Origin: Micromonospora sp. WMMD1102
GTDB lineage: Bacteria > Actinomycetota > Actinomycetes > Mycobacteriales > Micromonosporaceae
DNA length: 64,000 nt
Direction: 5' to 3'
NCBI RefSeq assembly: GCF_029626265.1
Contig: NZ_JARUBN010000001.1
Span: 1,054,001 to 1,118,000 of the forward strand
Shown here: piece after piece, positions 36,895-45,864 of the stretch
Layout: the number at the start of each line of letters is the position of its first letter
Numbering within the stretch: the stretch's first letter is position 1
Made by a program: the position numbers and the translations under genes
Notes under the pieces: model-generated
What the model was told of the DNA's origin: nothing
What the model saw: only the letters and a program-made list of their open reading frames with translations
Database searches by the model: none

Positions 36895-37791
36895 ATGGAC
36901 ACCTTCCTCGGGCAGCCGATCACCGGCGGCGTCAACGCGACCATGGCACAGGTCCTCAGCGCGGTGGAGGAAGACCTGTGGAGCACCTGGAAGGGCTCGC
37001 CGGACGAGGGAGACTTCCACACCTGGGCCGGTCTGGTCGGCCCGGTCATCGGCACCCGGCCCGGCGACGGCCGCCACGCCACCGGCGCGGCCGTCGACCT
37101 CAACGTGGCCGTGTGCCCGTACATTGTCACCCGCACCGGTGAGACGTACGGCGGCGAGGCGGCCGCGCACGACCAGCAGGAGATGCGCCGGCGGGTGGTC
37201 GAGGTCTACGACCGGGCAGTCGCCTTCTTCACGTTCGCCGGTCGGCGGTCCGACACCAGCATCCGGGTCAACGACACGATCGAGTTCACGTACGACCGGT
37301 TCCGTGAGTTGTCCGACGCGCTGGTGTTCTATCTGTCCTGGGCGGTGTCGAGCGTTCACGTGCGGGTGGACCGACCGCCCGTCACGGACGCGTACGCCCT
37401 GCCCGACGGCCATCCGGCGCTGCGCGGGATCCCCGCCTCCGAGCTGTCCCGGCCGGTCGACGCAGCCATCCCGGCGATCGAGTTCCTCTACGCCGACGAG
37501 TTCTGGGCCCAGAACCACCAGGGCTGGCCGTACGCGCCGGAGCAGCAGTACTGGCAGATGTTGCGCGACTACGAGACCGTCCGCACTCCGATGCTGCACG
37601 GCAACCCGGCTCGGCCGATCACCGAGACCCGCAACCCGGCCCACGGGTTCCTCCAGCTTCGCAAGGAGCTGGTGTGCTCGCTGATCCACGTGGGCGACGC
37701 GATCCTCGGCGCCCCACGGCGGATGAGGTGGGGCGCCAGCGACTTCGGCGCTCGCGAGAGCGGCGACGTCATGCACTTCGACCTGGGGTAG
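36895..37791 (+). CDS. M15-type zinc peptidase (D,D-/L,D-peptidase-like), no signal peptide
   Basis: A 298-residue protein whose motifs match the M15 (VanX/VanY, endolysin) metal site. H61 and D68 lie in RHATGAAVDLN, a spacing of seven as in VanX, and D291-x-x-H294 in GDVMHFDLG takes the place of the catalytic E-x-x-H. The ~220 residues between are longer than usual and helical. It should cleave stem peptides of peptidoglycan. No export signal. 12 bp after the GH25 gene, so one transcript joins a glycan-cutting and a peptide-cutting wall enzyme. Family assignment rests on motifs only. Confidence 0.75.
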   Translation: MDTFLGQPITGGVNATMAQVLSAVEEDLWSTWKGSPDEGDFHTWAGLVGPVIGTRPGDGRHATGAAVDLNVAVCPYIVTRTGETYGGEAAAHDQQEMRRRVVEVYDRAVAFFTFAGRRSDTSIRVNDTIEFTYDRFRELSDALVFYLSWAVSSVHVRVDRPPVTDAYALPDGHPALRGIPASELSRPVDAAIPAIEFLYADEFWAQNHQGWPYAPEQQYWQMLRDYETVRTPMLHGNPARPITETRNPAHGFLQLRKELVCSLIHVGDAILGAPRRMRWGASDFGARESGDVMHFDLG

Positions 37792-37809
37792 AGATCCGAA
37801 GGGGGAAAG

Positions 37810-38232
37810 ATGATGACCGACAGGAAGACCATCGACGAGCGGCTGGACGTGGCCCGTACGGTCGGGCTCGTGGCCGAGCTGCGGGCGTCCGTGCCGGTGC
37901 TCGGTGGATCGGCCGACGGCCGGGCCGCGGCGCGCGATCGGCTGGGCCGCACCATGGACGACTACGTGGCGGCTACCAGCCGGCTGGCCGACGTACTGGC
38001 CGGCCGGGCCGACGAGGTGCGATCCAAGCTGGACGCCTTGCGAGAGCGGCGTACCGCGCTCGGCGAGCCGGATGCCGCGCACGCGTTCGAGAACGCGATG
38101 GTGCAGATCCGCACGCTGATCGACCAGACCACCGACGGCGACGTCGCCGCGTTCACCAAGCTGATCGCCAGCCGGGTGGCGACCGCCGCCACCCAGCTGC
38201 GGACCGAGATGGAAGGAGGGGACCAGCAATGA
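37810..38232 (+). CDS. Small helical protein, unknown function
   Basis: A 140-residue, all-helical, soluble protein with a central heptad-like segment (LADVLAGRADEVRSKLDALR, about 60-80). No known domain recognised. It lies 18 bp after the M15 gene and overlaps the next gene's ATG (ATGA), so it is translated with its membrane-peptide neighbour and may chaperone or regulate it. Confidence 0.75.
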   Translation: MMTDRKTIDERLDVARTVGLVAELRASVPVLGGSADGRAAARDRLGRTMDDYVAATSRLADVLAGRADEVRSKLDALRERRTALGEPDAAHAFENAMVQIRTLIDQTTDGDVAAFTKLIASRVATAATQLRTEMEGGDQQ

Positions 38233-38375
38233 TCACCGTGGTCGACCAGTTCGGACAGGTCATCGCCACCATCGACGAAGCCGCGATCCTGCCGGAAGGC
38301 GGTGGCGACGGCACCGGCGGGGTGGGACTGCTGGAAGGACTACTCGTCGTCGGACTGGCGCTCCTGGCGCTCTGA
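38229..38375 (+). CDS. 48-residue membrane peptide
   Basis: A short soluble N-terminus (MITVVDQFGQVIATIDEAAI), a Gly/Asp hinge and a C-terminal hydrophobic helix (GLLEGLLVVGLALLAL) that ends at the stop codon. It overlaps the preceding gene by 4 bp. Shape and genetic position, beside two signal-less wall hydrolases, recall a small holin or membrane-targeting peptide, but it is too short to classify. Confidence 0.65.
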   Translation: MITVVDQFGQVIATIDEAAILPEGGGDGTGGVGLLEGLLVVGLALLAL

Positions 38376-38376
38376 C

Positions 38377-38421
38377 GGCCGATGGTGCAAGGGGCCGATG
38401 GTGCAGGCGGCCAATGGTGCA
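38377..38421. repeat. GGCCGATGGTGCA x3, 16-bp period
   Basis: Copies at 38377-38389, 38393-38405 and 38409-38421 (last with one change) lie between the membrane-peptide gene and the subtilase gene. Possibly a regulator-binding array. Confidence 0.65.
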
Positions 38422-38474
38422 AGCGGTGGCACCGGCGCGATGCTGGTGCCACCATCGCCACGAGAGGATCCGCG

Positions 38475-39737
38475 ATGACCACCGAATGGCTGCCCGAGGG
38501 TGCCGTCTCCCCGGTCGTGGCCGGCCGCGACGGCTGGTTTCGGCCGGACGAGCTCCTGGTCGGGGTGGAGGTCGAGCCAGATCTGCCCGACCTGCTGGAC
38601 GCCGCGGACGTGGCGGCCGAGCCGTACGTGCCCGAGCACACGGCTTGGCGGGACCGGGTGGCCGGGCCGGAGTACGGCGACGTCAACGAGCGTCTGACCG
38701 CGGCCGGGTCGGACCATCGGCTGTGGACGGTCATCGACCGCCGCGGCCGCGACCTGCCCGACGTGGTGGCCGCGTTGCGGGCGCGCGGGGCCAGCGTCGG
38801 GCTCAACCACGTGTTCGTCGGCGAAGACTGGTATCACGGCGGCCCTGCCGACCGGCCACGGCCGGTGCCGCCGCCGACGCACTGGCCGCCTGCCCACGCA
38901 GCGGCGAACGGCACGGCGCAGGTGGCCATCCTCGACACCGCGATGCCACCGCTCTGGCGTGAGCTTCCCGGCGGGTTGCAGGCCCTCGTCGTCGAGCGGT
39001 TCCCCGTACCGGACCGGATCGGCCATCCACTGGACGAGAACCGGGACGGGCGGCTGGACCGGCAGGCCGGGCACGGCTACTTCATCTGCGGACTGGTCGG
39101 CCGGGTCGCGCCGGCAGCGGGCGTCTCGGTCTCCACCGTGCTGCACGCCAGCGGCGAGGGCGACGAGGCGCGGATCGCGCTGGCTCTGCTGGAGGAGGCG
39201 AGCGCACCCATCGTCAACCTCTCGCTGGGCGGCTACACCGAAGGCGACATCCCGCCGACGTCGCTGATCGCTGCCGTACGCCGGATTCTCGCCGCCGACC
39301 GGGTCGTGGTGGCGGCCGCCGGCAACGACGGCGAGCGCGCCGAGCGCGCCGAGCGGCCGTTCTGGCCGGCCGCCATCGACGGGGTGGTCGCAGTCGGCGC
39401 CTTCCAGACGCTCGACGGCGGGCCGGCGCCGGCGCCGTTCACCAACCGGGGGCCGGGGGTCGACGTGTACGCGCCAGGCGTCCGGCTGCGCAGCGTCTAC
39501 GTCGACGAATATGAGAACGAGACCGGGGCGGCCTTCGCCGGCTGGGCCAGTTGGAGCGGTACGTCGTTCGCCGCACCTCTGTTCGCGGCCGAGCTGGCCC
39601 GGCGCCTGATCGCCGACCCCGCCGGTGGCACGGCGGCCGCACACCTGGACCGGCTGCTGGCCGAACTGCCGCCGGTGCCGTGGCCCGGCTTCACCGGCCG
39701 ACTGCTGCGGGCCGACGACATCGAAAACAGCTGGTAG
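38475..39737 (+). CDS. S8-family (subtilisin-like) peptidase, cytosolic
   Basis: A 420-residue serine protease. The triad is D154 (QVAILDTAMP), H200 (GHGYFICGL) and S364 (WSGTSFAAPLF), with the oxyanion Asn N284 in AAAGNDGE. An N-terminal ~135-residue domain has no homology I recognise. There is no signal peptide, unlike most subtilases, so it should act inside the cell. ATG 38475 has a GAGAGGA site. It is convergent with the CHAT protease gene, with a tandem repeat between the two. Confidence 0.93.
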   Translation: MTTEWLPEGAVSPVVAGRDGWFRPDELLVGVEVEPDLPDLLDAADVAAEPYVPEHTAWRDRVAGPEYGDVNERLTAAGSDHRLWTVIDRRGRDLPDVVAALRARGASVGLNHVFVGEDWYHGGPADRPRPVPPPTHWPPAHAAANGTAQVAILDTAMPPLWRELPGGLQALVVERFPVPDRIGHPLDENRDGRLDRQAGHGYFICGLVGRVAPAAGVSVSTVLHASGEGDEARIALALLEEASAPIVNLSLGGYTEGDIPPTSLIAAVRRILAADRVVVAAAGNDGERAERAERPFWPAAIDGVVAVGAFQTLDGGPAPAPFTNRGPGVDVYAPGVRLRSVYVDEYENETGAAFAGWASWSGTSFAAPLFAAELARRLIADPAGGTAAAHLDRLLAELPPVPWPGFTGRLLRADDIENSW

Positions 39738-39861
39738 GGCAATCGAGAGCAGCTGGTAGGCAGCCGGGCGCAGTTGGAAGCGCGTTCGAGAGCACTTCGG
39801 TAGCGCGTTCGAGAGCACCCCGGTAGGGCGATCGAGAGCATGCTGACGGGGCGATCGGGAG
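39729..39861. repeat. Six 21-23-bp degenerate tandem repeats at the subtilase 3' end
   Basis: Units of the form A-CTGGTAGGGCAATCGAGAGC start at 39729, 39751, 39772, 39794, 39817 and 39840. The first unit contains the subtilase stop codon, so the array appears to have grown from the gene's own 3' end. It fills the space to the convergent CHAT gene. Confidence 0.75.
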
Positions 39862-39871
39862 TACCAGGTGG

Positions 39872-42613
39872 TCAGCGGCCGAGGCAGACGAAGCTCGCCG
39901 CCGAGGCGAAGGCGGCGTGCCCGGGACCGGCGCCGGTCCGGGCGGCGGCCAGCGCCGCGGCCGGAAGTTGCCCCGATCCCAGGCGCCGGTGGAAATCGCG
40001 CATCAGCGGCTCCGTCGCCCCGTCGGCCACCGGCAGGACGGTCGCGACGACCGTTCGGGTGCCGAGTGCGAGCAGGGCCGACGCCAGGCCGAGCAGCTCG
40101 TCACCGGCCCGCACGGCGGCGACGCCGGACTGGCACGCCGGCAGCACGACCGTGTCCGGTGCGACGGCCAGCCGTTCGAGGTCGTAGACGGTCAGTGGGC
40201 CGTCGGCCAACGTCAGGGCCGACAGCAGCGGGTTGTCCACGCGCAGGACACCGTGGGCCGCGACGTGCGCCAGCGCGGCGCCATCCATCCCGGACAGTAC
40301 CGCCTCGACGGATGCCGCGTCGTCGAGCAGGGCCGTACCGCCGGCCAGCGCCGCCACCTCCTGGCGGGCGCCGGCCAGCCCCGGGCCGGCGGCGAAGAGC
40401 CGGTGCCCGCGGCGCGCGGGCCGGCGCTCGGCCCGCAGCCAGGCGGCCGCCGACGGAGCCAGCGTCAGCGGCCGGCCCGACACGCTGGGGAGCAGCCCCC
40501 ACGGCACGGCGTGCAGCAGGCCGGTGGGTACGACGACCAGCGGCCGGTCGCTGACCGCACGTCGCAGCGGGGCCAGGAGCAGCCGGTCGAGTGCCTGGCC
40601 GGCCGACTCGGCCAGCTGCCGCATGCGGTCGGCGGCCGCATCCGGACCGAGGCCGAGGGCGAGTCGACGCAGTGTGAAGTGGGACGCCTCCAACGGGGCG
40701 GTCACGGCGGCGGCCGGACCCAGCCGGTGCAGCGTGCAGCGTCGGCCCGCGAGGGAGACCGCCAGCAGCTCGTCGCGATGGCGGACGTACGCCACGAGTG
40801 CCCGAGCGTCCAGCTCCGCCGCCAGCACGGTCGGGTCGGGGGGCGGCTCCACCGGCCGGTGCAGCGGTCCGCCGGCCGTACGGCTGATCCGCACCACCCG
40901 GCTCTCGGCGGCCGCCCGCGCCGCGGCGGTAGGGCCGGCCGGGCCTGCCTCGGCCGCCAGTCGGCGCAGGTCGGCCAGGGCCGCGGCCAGTTCCGGGTCG
41001 CCCGGCGGACGGACCGGACGTAGTCGCAACGCCCGTGCCCGCGACCGTTCGGCCCAGCCGAGCACCGCCCGGGCCGGGCCGCGGGCCACCACCAGGTCCA
41101 GCCCGTCCGCGGCCAGGATCTGACCGAGCCCGGCCACGTGGGCCCGCAGGTCGGCCGAGCCGAGCACCGCCTGGGCGTCGTCGAGTTGGCGCAGGCCGGC
41201 CCGGAGCGCGCTCAGGGCGCCGGCCCGGTCACCGCCGGCCCGGCGCCGGTCGGCTTCGGCGTGCCACCAGCGCACGCGCAGGTCCAGGGGAGCGGTTGCC
41301 CGCCGCGGCCGGACGCGCCGGAGCTGGGTGGCGGCCGTCGCGGGGTCGCCGACGGCGAGCGCGAACCGGGCCGCCAGGAGCCGCGCGTCCTGTTCGGCGC
41401 CGCGCCAGCCGGCCGCGGCCAGCGCCTCGGCGCAGGCCAGTGCGTCGCGCAGGCCGGCCCGGTGCCGGGCCGACGTCGCGCGTAGCGCGGCGAGCCGGGC
41501 CAGCAGCGTCCAGCCGTCGCGGCCCTGCCGGGTGAACGCCCGACCGGCCGCGCGGGCCTGCGTCACCGCCTCGGCCGGACGGCCGTCGGCCACGGCCGTC
41601 TCGGCCAGCAGCAACCGCGCCTCGGCCAGATCGGTCGCGTGCCCGCTGGCCCGCAGGGCCGCCACCGCCCGGACGGCCGTGGCGAACGCCTCGGCGGTCA
41701 GCCCCACCGACATGAGCACCTGGCTGCGGTTGAGCCACAACTGCGGCCGCGGCGTGCCGGCCCGGGCGTGTGCCGCCTCCGCCCGGTCGAAGCCGGCCAG
41801 CGCGGCCGGTACGTCGCCACGGTGGGCCGCCACCGTGGCCCGGTTCCACTCGGCGTCCGCCGCGAACCTGTGCAGACCGAGCTCGGTGTAGAGGGCCGCG
41901 GCCCGCACCAGGTCGGTCTCGGCCGCCTCCAGGGTCCCGCGGTGTTTGTGCAGCAGGCCACGGTTGTTGAGGGCCCGCGCCTCCCACAGCGTGTCACCGG
42001 CCGATCGCAGGGCGGGGAGCGCGGCGGCGTACCCGGCGAGAGCCTCGGCCAGCCGTCCGGCCCGCTGCAGGATCAACGCCCGCTGAGCCGCCAGGCGCAC
42101 CGCTGGCAGCCCGTCGAGCGCGCCGGCGGCTCGGTCGGCCTCGGCCAGCGCCGCCCGCAGCCGGCCCCGGTCGACAAGCACGAATGCGAGACTCATCCGT
42201 GCCTCCGCCGCGGCGTCGGCGGCGGACCCGGCGCTACGCACGGCCAGCCGGAGGCGGCGCTCGGCCGCCGCCGGATCGCCCAGCTCGCGCAGCGCGAGCG
42301 CGGCTGCCCGGTGCGCCCGGCAGACGGCCGCCCGGTCCGACCCGTCGGCCTGGTCCGACCCGTCGGCCTGGTGCGACCCGTCGGCCCGGTCCGACCCGTC
42401 CGACCCGTCCGCCTGGTGCGACCTGTCGGCCTGGTGCGACCTGTCGGCCTGGTGCGACCTGTCGGCCCGGTCCGACCTGTCGGCCCGGTCCGACCTGTCG
42501 GCCCGGACCGACCCGTCCGCCCGGATCGCCGCGTCCGCCGTCTCCAGCGCGCGGCGGGGATCCACGCCGACCAGCTCCAGGGCGCGAGCGGCGAGCGCGG
42601 CGGCAGTCGACAC
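39872..42613 (-). CDS. TPR-CHAT domain protease (caspase-like)
   Basis: A 913-residue protein. The N-terminal ~550 residues are tetratricopeptide-type helices ([20 protein letters not shown] and further units), interrupted near the start by a Ser/Asp/Arg/His repeat (31-93). The C-terminal CHAT domain has the catalytic dyad H787 ([11 protein letters not shown]) and C827 ([10 protein letters not shown]). CHAT proteases are caspase relatives used in bacterial defence and cell death (for example gRAMP/Craspase). The GTG start at 42613 lies 1 nt after the upstream gene's stop. It forms an operon with a sigma factor, and is convergent with a subtilase that could be substrate or partner. Confidence 0.92.
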   Translation of the reverse strand: MSTAAALAARALELVGVDPRRALETADAAIRADGSVRADRSDRADRSDRADRSHQADRSHQADRSHQADGSDGSDRADGSHQADGSDQADGSDRAAVCRAHRAAALALRELGDPAAAERRLRLAVRSAGSAADAAAEARMSLAFVLVDRGRLRAALAEADRAAGALDGLPAVRLAAQRALILQRAGRLAEALAGYAAALPALRSAGDTLWEARALNNRGLLHKHRGTLEAAETDLVRAAALYTELGLHRFAADAEWNRATVAAHRGDVPAALAGFDRAEAAHARAGTPRPQLWLNRSQVLMSVGLTAEAFATAVRAVAALRASGHATDLAEARLLLAETAVADGRPAEAVTQARAAGRAFTRQGRDGWTLLARLAALRATSARHRAGLRDALACAEALAAAGWRGAEQDARLLAARFALAVGDPATAATQLRRVRPRRATAPLDLRVRWWHAEADRRRAGGDRAGALSALRAGLRQLDDAQAVLGSADLRAHVAGLGQILAADGLDLVVARGPARAVLGWAERSRARALRLRPVRPPGDPELAAALADLRRLAAEAGPAGPTAAARAAAESRVVRISRTAGGPLHRPVEPPPDPTVLAAELDARALVAYVRHRDELLAVSLAGRRCTLHRLGPAAAVTAPLEASHFTLRRLALGLGPDAAADRMRQLAESAGQALDRLLLAPLRRAVSDRPLVVVPTGLLHAVPWGLLPSVSGRPLTLAPSAAAWLRAERRPARRGHRLFAAGPGLAGARQEVAALAGGTALLDDAASVEAVLSGMDGAALAHVAAHGVLRVDNPLLSALTLADGPLTVYDLERLAVAPDTVVLPACQSGVAAVRAGDELLGLASALLALGTRTVVATVLPVADGATEPLMRDFHRRLGSGQLPAAALAAARTGAGPGHAAFASAASFVCLGR
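42335..42523. repeat. 18-bp tandem repeat array inside the CHAT gene
   Basis: About ten units coding for six-residue blocks of the kind RADRSD, QADRSH and QADGSD. The length stays a multiple of 3, so the frame is kept. The array is a hydrophilic, disordered insert in the first TPR region. Confidence 0.8.
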
Positions 42614-42614
42614 G

Positions 42615-43058
42615 TTACGGCGCGATCCAGCCGGTCGAAATGCCGCCGGCCGGCCGGCCCCGCAGTCGCACCCGCAGCGGCCCGCCCGGCAGGTCGGCCA
42701 CCGTGAACCAGCCGGCCTCGTCGAGCGGGGCGGCGTGCGGGCCGTCGCTCGCGTCCACGACGACCTCGCCCGCGGCGCCGGCGACCAGGCCGCGCACCGC
42801 CAGGCCGCCGGCGGTGCGTTGGATCTGGAGGTCGATCGTCGTGTCGGCGTGGGCAAAGGAGAGCAGCCGGGGCTGGTCGCCACCACGGACCACCCGCAGG
42901 TCAGCGTCGAGCGCGGAGTCGGCAAGCAGGGCGGCCAACTGGTCGTCCAGCCTGCGGGTCGACAGCGCCTGCCGGGCGCTCGCCACGACGAGCTCGGGGG
43001 GCGGGTCGGCGGCTGCACCCACCCGGGTCAGCTCGGCCAGCAGCTCGTCATCCGTCAC
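42615..43058 (-). CDS. Unknown protein between sigma factor and CHAT protease
   Basis: 147 residues. The N-terminal ~45 residues are helical ([40 protein letters not shown]); the rest is beta-rich ([40 protein letters not shown]), like a small beta-sandwich. It overlaps the sigma-factor gene by 11 bp, the usual position for an anti-sigma factor, but lacks the HxxxCxxC zinc motif and any membrane segment. No family recognised. Confidence 0.75.
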   Translation of the reverse strand: MTDDELLAELTRVGAAADPPPELVVASARQALSTRRLDDQLAALLADSALDADLRVVRGGDQPRLLSFAHADTTIDLQIQRTAGGLAVRGLVAGAAGEVVVDASDGPHAAPLDEAGWFTVADLPGGPLRVRLRGRPAGGISTGWIAP

Positions 43059-43611
43059 GGCGGTCTCCCATGGACAGCTGCCTGTCGTCCAGTGCCCGGC
43101 GCATCGCGGCCAGACAGCGCTGCCGGGCCGGGCCGATGCCGCCGATCGACATGTCGAGGGCGGCCGACACCTCAGCGTAGGACGGCGGTGGCACCGCCAT
43201 CAGCGCCCGCAACAACTGTTGGCATCGGACCGACAGCGTGTGCAGGGCCCGCCAGAGATCGGCGTCGCGCTCCACCTGAAGCATCCGGGCGTCGACGGGC
43301 GGACCGGGGTCGGGTACGGCGGACAGCCAGTCGTCCACCGCCGCCGGCCGCTCCCGCCGACGCCGCAGCAGCTGCAGGCACTCCCGGCGGGCAGTCGTGG
43401 CCAACCACGCTCCGAGCCGGTCCGGGTCGACGACATCGTCAAGGTGTTCGACCAGGCGCAACCAGGTCAGCTGCACGACGTCTGCCGCGTCGGCCGCGTC
43501 GAGCCGGAAGCTCCGCGCCACGGACCACAACAGGCCGGTGTACCGGTCCACGATGGCGTCCCAGGCCCGCTGGTCACCCTCCCGGGCCGCCGCGAGGACG
43601 TCGACCTCCAT
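43048..43611 (-). CDS. ECF-type sigma-70 factor
   Basis: A 187-residue RNA polymerase sigma factor with region 2 (about 10-80; DRYTGLLWSVARSFRLDAAD, VVQLTWLRLVEHL) and region 4 (about 120-175; LSVRCQQLLRALMAVPPPSY, then the HTH SYAEVSAALDMSIGGIGPAR). It belongs to the group found in front of CHAT-protease operons in actinobacteria and probably drives its own three-gene operon. ATG 43611. No -35/-10 pair of its class can be assigned by eye. Confidence 0.9.
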   Translation of the reverse strand: MEVDVLAAAREGDQRAWDAIVDRYTGLLWSVARSFRLDAADAADVVQLTWLRLVEHLDDVVDPDRLGAWLATTARRECLQLLRRRRERPAAVDDWLSAVPDPGPPVDARMLQVERDADLWRALHTLSVRCQQLLRALMAVPPPSYAEVSAALDMSIGGIGPARQRCLAAMRRALDDRQLSMGDRRDG

Positions 43612-43761
43612 CGCTCACCTCCACGGCTTGCCTACCAGATGCCTGCGACGGCGGCCCTGATCCGCCCGGTCCGTCCCGGCAATTGAAAAACGACCGCCGC
43701 TGGACGGATCAGACGCACACCGGGCCGCATCTACCAGGCGTACCGACGTGAAAGGAGGAGC

Positions 43762-44454
43762 ATGCGTACGGACCTGCACCAGGCCGCCCGCCCGGCCGCG
43801 ACCCGCATCATCCTGACCGGCACCGGTCTGGCCGGCGAGACACTCGCCGCGGCGCTGCGCGGATCCGGCTGCACCGTCCGCCTCGTGTCGCCGACCCTGG
43901 CCGCTCTCGATGCCGTTCTGCGCCGGATGGCGGCCGACGTGGTGGTCGTCGACCGGCGTGGCGCGGCGACGGAACACACGACGGACACCCTCGTCGGGCT
44001 GCACCGCACGCACCGACTGGTCGTGCTGGCCGACCGGACCGACGAGCACCTGCTCGCGGCCCTGCTGGCGACCGGCGCCGACGGCCTCGGCTACCTCGTC
44101 GAGGCGGACGTCGTCGGGCTGCCGGCGTTCGTCGCCGCGGTCCGCGCGGTCGCGGCCGGTCGCTGCGCCGTCGCGGCGGGTCTGCGGGCCCGCTGCGCCA
44201 CCGCCGGGCCACCGCCGGTGTGGCGGGATCCGGTCGCCGTGCTTAGCGAGCGCGAGCGCGAGGTGCTCGAGCTGATGGCCGCCGGCCGGTCCAACCAGGG
44301 CATCGGCGAGCGGCTGTTCCTCACCTCGAAGACCGTCGAGTCGCACATCCGCAGCATATTCGCGCGGCTTGATCTCGAACCGGCACCCGGTGACCATCGG
44401 CGGGTCCTCGCCGTGCTCACGTACCTGCACCGCGCGGCCACCGCCGCCGGCTGA
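43762..44454 (+). CDS. LuxR/NarL-type regulator with atypical receiver
   Basis: A 230-residue regulator with a strong AGGAGG site. The N-terminal ~125 residues have the fold pattern of a response-regulator receiver, but the acidic pair after strand 1 is replaced ([10 protein letters not shown]); the candidate phospho-Asp is in VVVVDRRGA. The C-terminal GerE/LuxR helix-turn-helix is clear ([33 protein letters not shown]). There is no kinase gene nearby, so it is an orphan regulator, probably of the two genes that follow. Confidence 0.9.
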   Translation: MRTDLHQAARPAATRIILTGTGLAGETLAAALRGSGCTVRLVSPTLAALDAVLRRMAADVVVVDRRGAATEHTTDTLVGLHRTHRLVVLADRTDEHLLAALLATGADGLGYLVEADVVGLPAFVAAVRAVAAGRCAVAAGLRARCATAGPPPVWRDPVAVLSEREREVLELMAAGRSNQGIGERLFLTSKTVESHIRSIFARLDLEPAPGDHRRVLAVLTYLHRAATAAG

Positions 44455-44472
44455 CCCGAAGGAGTGGCTGAC

Positions 44473-45864
44473 ATGCCAGACGAATGGTTCTCGCGGCTCG
44501 AGTCGCCGGACGCCGCTGGTGACAACGCGGCCGGCGAACTGTGGATCGCGCCATCGCTCATCGCGCTCGTCGAGCCCGACGTGGCCTGGTTGGGGATGCG
44601 GGAGTTGCATCACGCGGCGATCGGCACCGAGGGATTCCGCTACCTGACCGATGCCGGCAAGCTGTGGCCGGACGACGCGTTCGCCGCCTACAGCAACGGG
44701 CTGGCGGCGACGCTGGGCCAGATCGGCGTGACCTCTCCGGCCGTCGGCAACCACCTGCTCGGCTCCATCTGCGACAGTGTTCAGCTGTACCGCGGCTTCG
44801 ACGGGCTCGAGTCGGCCGCCGCCGCGGCGTTCCAGTCCGCGTCACGGCTGGGCGGTGTCACCACGGAGATGGACCAGTTCCAGTGGTTGGCCTCCTCGCT
44901 CGGCGCGCCTGCCCGGTCCGGCGGGGGCGCCCAGCACAGTACGATCTTCGACGTTGCGAGCCGCACGCTGGGTCAGTCGCCCATCGGCCAGGTCGCACAC
45001 GTCTTCTCCCACGTGACGAGCCCGCAGGAGATGTCGCGGGACCTGGCCGGGCTGGCCCGCGACTTCGGCGGCGGCCCTGAGGTCCGGCATGCGGCCGGCA
45101 AGGTCGGGGAGGTCATCGGCTCCACGGCGGCCGGCGCGGCCGGGGGCGCTCTGCTCGGCTCGGCCGTCCCCGCGGTCGGCACGCTGGCAGGCGGGATCAT
45201 CGGCGCCGTGGCCGGCTTCTTCCAGGGCATCTTCGGCGGGTCCGGCGACCACCACAGCCGCGAGCATGCGTCCGGTGACAAGGTGCCCGTTCACTCCGAC
45301 GTGCGGCTGGAGACCCGCGACGGCAAGCCGTACGTCGCCCATCCACACGGCCAGGTCGGGCCCTCGCATCACGCACCGGCGTCCGGCCACCGCCCACACC
45401 ACGGGCTCGGCCACCGGACCATCGAGCCGCATCCGCACAAGTGCGAGGTCGAGGGCCGGTTCGACGAGGACTTCGTCGTGCCGTTCTGGGCCGCCGAGGC
45501 CAAGCTTGTCGGGGGCATGGTGCCGATCGGGCCCGGCCGCCAGGGTCTCTTCCAGCGGACGCCGACCGGTTCGTTGTCGATGGGCGAGCTGGCCGAGATC
45601 GACGAGCTCGGCACGTTGCACGACCCGGGTGTGGTCTTCCAGGAACTGCTGGGGACGCCCGAGCGGCGTCTCATCGCCGAGGGCGTCGAGCGATGGTTCG
45701 AGCTCGTGCCGCAGACGGAGTTCACCGCTTCGCACGACTACCAGCGCCGCGCGGTCGAGGCCCTGCGCCGGGTCCGGGTCCCACCCGAGACGTCCGTCCG
45801 CGACGCCGTCGCGGTCCTGCGCCAGTACCAGTACCAGCACGAGTACGGGATGTGGACGAGATGA
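44473..45864 (+). CDS. Glycine-zipper, His-rich protein, unknown function
   Basis: 463 residues. The N-terminal ~200 are helical and soluble. Residues about 213-256 form an uninterrupted Gly/Ala hydrophobic stretch with GxxxG spacing (GSTAAGAAGGALLGS, LAGGIIGAVAGFF), as in glycine-zipper membrane inserters. Residues about 259-322 are His-rich (12 or more His), then comes a soluble C-domain. ATG 44473 sits 9 nt after AAGGAG. It overlaps the next gene by 4 bp. It could be a membrane-inserting effector; no family recognised. Confidence 0.75.
   Translation: MPDEWFSRLESPDAAGDNAAGELWIAPSLIALVEPDVAWLGMRELHHAAIGTEGFRYLTDAGKLWPDDAFAAYSNGLAATLGQIGVTSPAVGNHLLGSICDSVQLYRGFDGLESAAAAAFQSASRLGGVTTEMDQFQWLASSLGAPARSGGGAQHSTIFDVASRTLGQSPIGQVAHVFSHVTSPQEMSRDLAGLARDFGGGPEVRHAAGKVGEVIGSTAAGAAGGALLGSAVPAVGTLAGGIIGAVAGFFQGIFGGSGDHHSREHASGDKVPVHSDVRLETRDGKPYVAHPHGQVGPSHHAPASGHRPHHGLGHRTIEPHPHKCEVEGRFDEDFVVPFWAAEAKLVGGMVPIGPGRQGLFQRTPTGSLSMGELAEIDELGTLHDPGVVFQELLGTPERRLIAEGVERWFELVPQTEFTASHDYQRRAVEALRRVRVPPETSVRDAVAVLRQYQYQHEYGMWTR

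Noticed and set aside
35812..38375. Prophage lysis region
   Set aside because: GH25 plus M15 plus a holin-sized peptide suggests it, but no phage structural, packaging, replication or integrase gene occurs within the window.
39729..39861. CRISPR array
   Set aside because: Units are contiguous 21-23-bp degenerate repeats with no unique spacers, and there are no cas genes nearby.
39872..43018. Single 1048-codon CHAT protein including the upstream gene region
   Set aside because: The frame above 42613 is a shadow of the 147-residue ORF at 42615-43058, which has better composition and overlaps the sigma factor in the usual coupled way.
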